Shown piece after piece: positions 63,202 through 64,000 of a stretch of 64,000 nt of DNA. This DNA is from Candidatus Desulfovibrio trichonymphae. Lineage in GTDB: Bacteria > Desulfobacterota > Desulfovibrionia > Desulfovibrionales > Desulfovibrionaceae. The position numbers and the translations under genes are program-made. The stretch lies in NCBI RefSeq assembly GCF_002355955.1, contig NZ_AP017368.1, positions 1,076,001 through 1,140,000 on the forward strand, read 5' to 3'. The notes beneath the pieces are model-generated. The model had not been told where the DNA came from. It searched no databases and worked only from the letters and a program-made list of their open reading frames with translations. Positions within the stretch are counted from its first letter, which is position 1; every line of letters begins with the position of its first letter.

Positions 63202-64000
63202 ATGTCTGAAACAATGCGCATTGGATGGATCGGCACAGGCGTTATGGGTTCTTCCATGGCCGGGCATCTCTTGACGGCAGGCTGGCCGCTGGCTGTGTAT
63301 ACCCGTTCCAGGGCAAAAGCGGAGCTGCTGCTTGCCGAGGGCGCGAAATGGGCTGAAAACCCGTGCGCGCTGGCGACCTGCTCGGATGTTGTCTTTTCTA
63401 TTGTGGGCTACCCCGAAGATGTTGAAGAGGTGATGCTCGGTGAGCAGGGGGCGGTGCACGGCCTTGCCAAAGGCGGCATTGTCTGCGATATGACGACTTC
63501 CAGTCCCGTGCTCGCTGAACGTATTGCGGAAGTGGCTGCGGCAAGAGGCTGTGCGGCGCTGGACGCGCCTGTGACCGGCGGCGACGCAGGCGCGCGTGAC
63601 GCCAAGCTTTCCATTTTTGTGGGCGGGGACAAAGCGGCCTTTGAGCGGCTTGAACACTGTTTTGCCAAAATGGGACAGAGTGTGCTGCACTGCGGCCCTG
63701 CAGGTTACGGCCAACGGGGAAAACTCGCCAATCAGATTGCCATAGCCGGTGTTATGTTCAGCGTTTGCGAGTCAATGCTTTTTGCACAGCAGGCCGGTCT
63801 GGATGTGGCCGAATGGATGGAGCTGGTCATTCCCGGTTCGGCAGGGAGCCTTGCCATGGGCAATCTTGGTCGCCGTGCCTTGCAAGGCGATTACGCGCCC
63901 GGCTTTTTTATTGATCATTTCATCAAGGACTTGGGCCTTTGCCTCGAAGAATGCCGCCGCATACGGATTGTTTTGCCAGGTCTTGCCGCCGCAGAACAGG
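63202..64000 (+). CDS. Beta-hydroxyacid dehydrogenase (3-hydroxyisobutyrate / tartronate-semialdehyde reductase type), partial
   Basis: The ATG at 63202 follows GGGAG and opens IGWIGTGVMGSSMAGHLLTA, an NAD(P) Rossmann motif. DMTTSSPVLAERIAE, then LDAPVTGGDAGARDAKLSIF with the substrate-binding GG, then GYGQRGKLANQIAIA with the catalytic Lys and the NAD-side Asn region follow. The frame is open to the window edge (about 266 codons), so the C-terminus is missing. The reaction is reversible oxidation of a 3-hydroxy acid to the semialdehyde; substrate not decided. Upstream AT-rich debris suggests a recombined border. Confidence 0.9.
   Translation, partial: MSETMRIGWIGTGVMGSSMAGHLLTAGWPLAVYTRSRAKAELLLAEGAKWAENPCALATCSDVVFSIVGYPEDVEEVMLGEQGAVHGLAKGGIVCDMTTSSPVLAERIAEVAAARGCAALDAPVTGGDAGARDAKLSIFVGGDKAAFERLEHCFAKMGQSVLHCGPAGYGQRGKLANQIAIAGVMFSVCESMLFAQQAGLDVAEWMELVIPGSAGSLAMGNLGRRALQGDYAPGFFIDHFIKDLGLCLEECRRIRIVLPGLAAAEQ

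Overview
The window looks like a Desulfovibrio-type deltaproteobacterium. It carries dsrC (sulfite reduction), a heterodisulfide-reductase-like membrane redox module, an anaerobic cobalamin pathway (cbiF, cbiET, cbiD, cobQ), hypF for [NiFe]-hydrogenase maturation, and a molybdate transporter beside a recombinase-derived regulator of the TunR type, a family described from sulfate reducers. At least nine genes are visibly decayed by frameshifts, nonsense codons or deletions, while core genes are intact. This points to a lineage under reductive evolution, such as a host-restricted Desulfovibrio (for example a termite-gut protist symbiont). The species cannot be proven from this window.

Layout. 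1-3.7 kb: surface-sugar genes on the minus strand (glycosyltransferase, GtrA, DegT aminotransferase), a cheW remnant and thiE. 3.9-10.3 kb: a large MscS channel, then trmI, a class A penicillin-binding protein and dsrC. 10.5-11.6 kb: a transposase fragment and a dead Dyp peroxidase. 11.6-15.5 kb: cbiF-cbiET-cbiD preceded by a broken DapF-fold gene. 15.6-17.9 kb: a dead IS630 element, then metY. 18.4-25.9 kb: modABC diverging from tunR-hypF, then der. 25.9-29.3 kb: a dead ferredoxin and MFS transporter, pfkB and cutA, and a second IS630 relic. 29.3-37.8 kb: cobQ diverging from radA, a CYTH protein, clpS-clpA and uvrB. 38-41 kb: a dead DUF5131 gene, an aromatic amino-acid permease and yggS. 41-55.6 kb: a long minus-strand housekeeping block, rpmF-plsX-fabH-fabG-acpP-fabF-glyA-dCMP deaminase-ribD-ribE-(gap)-ribH-nusB-leuS-holA-era. 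56-58.1 kb: a TSUP exporter and an amidohydrolase. 58.2-59.4 kb: tRNA-Asp and tRNA-Val with their 3' ends facing each other across a small decayed island, which holds a Panacea-domain antitoxin relic and a hairpin-rich candidate RNA. 59.9-62.5 kb: a cytochrome b / Fe-S pair. 62.6-64 kb: AT-rich debris and a beta-hydroxyacid dehydrogenase that runs off the end.

Retained functions are sulfate respiration (dsrC, the Hdr-like pair), hydrogenase maturation, cofactor synthesis (B12, riboflavin, thiamine), fatty-acid synthesis, translation and repair. Lost functions are chemotaxis (cheW), peroxide defence (Dyp), a transporter, transposases and a mobile-defence-type gene. The expected ribBA gene is missing from the riboflavin operon. 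I see no rRNA, CRISPR array, intact prophage or intact new defence system.
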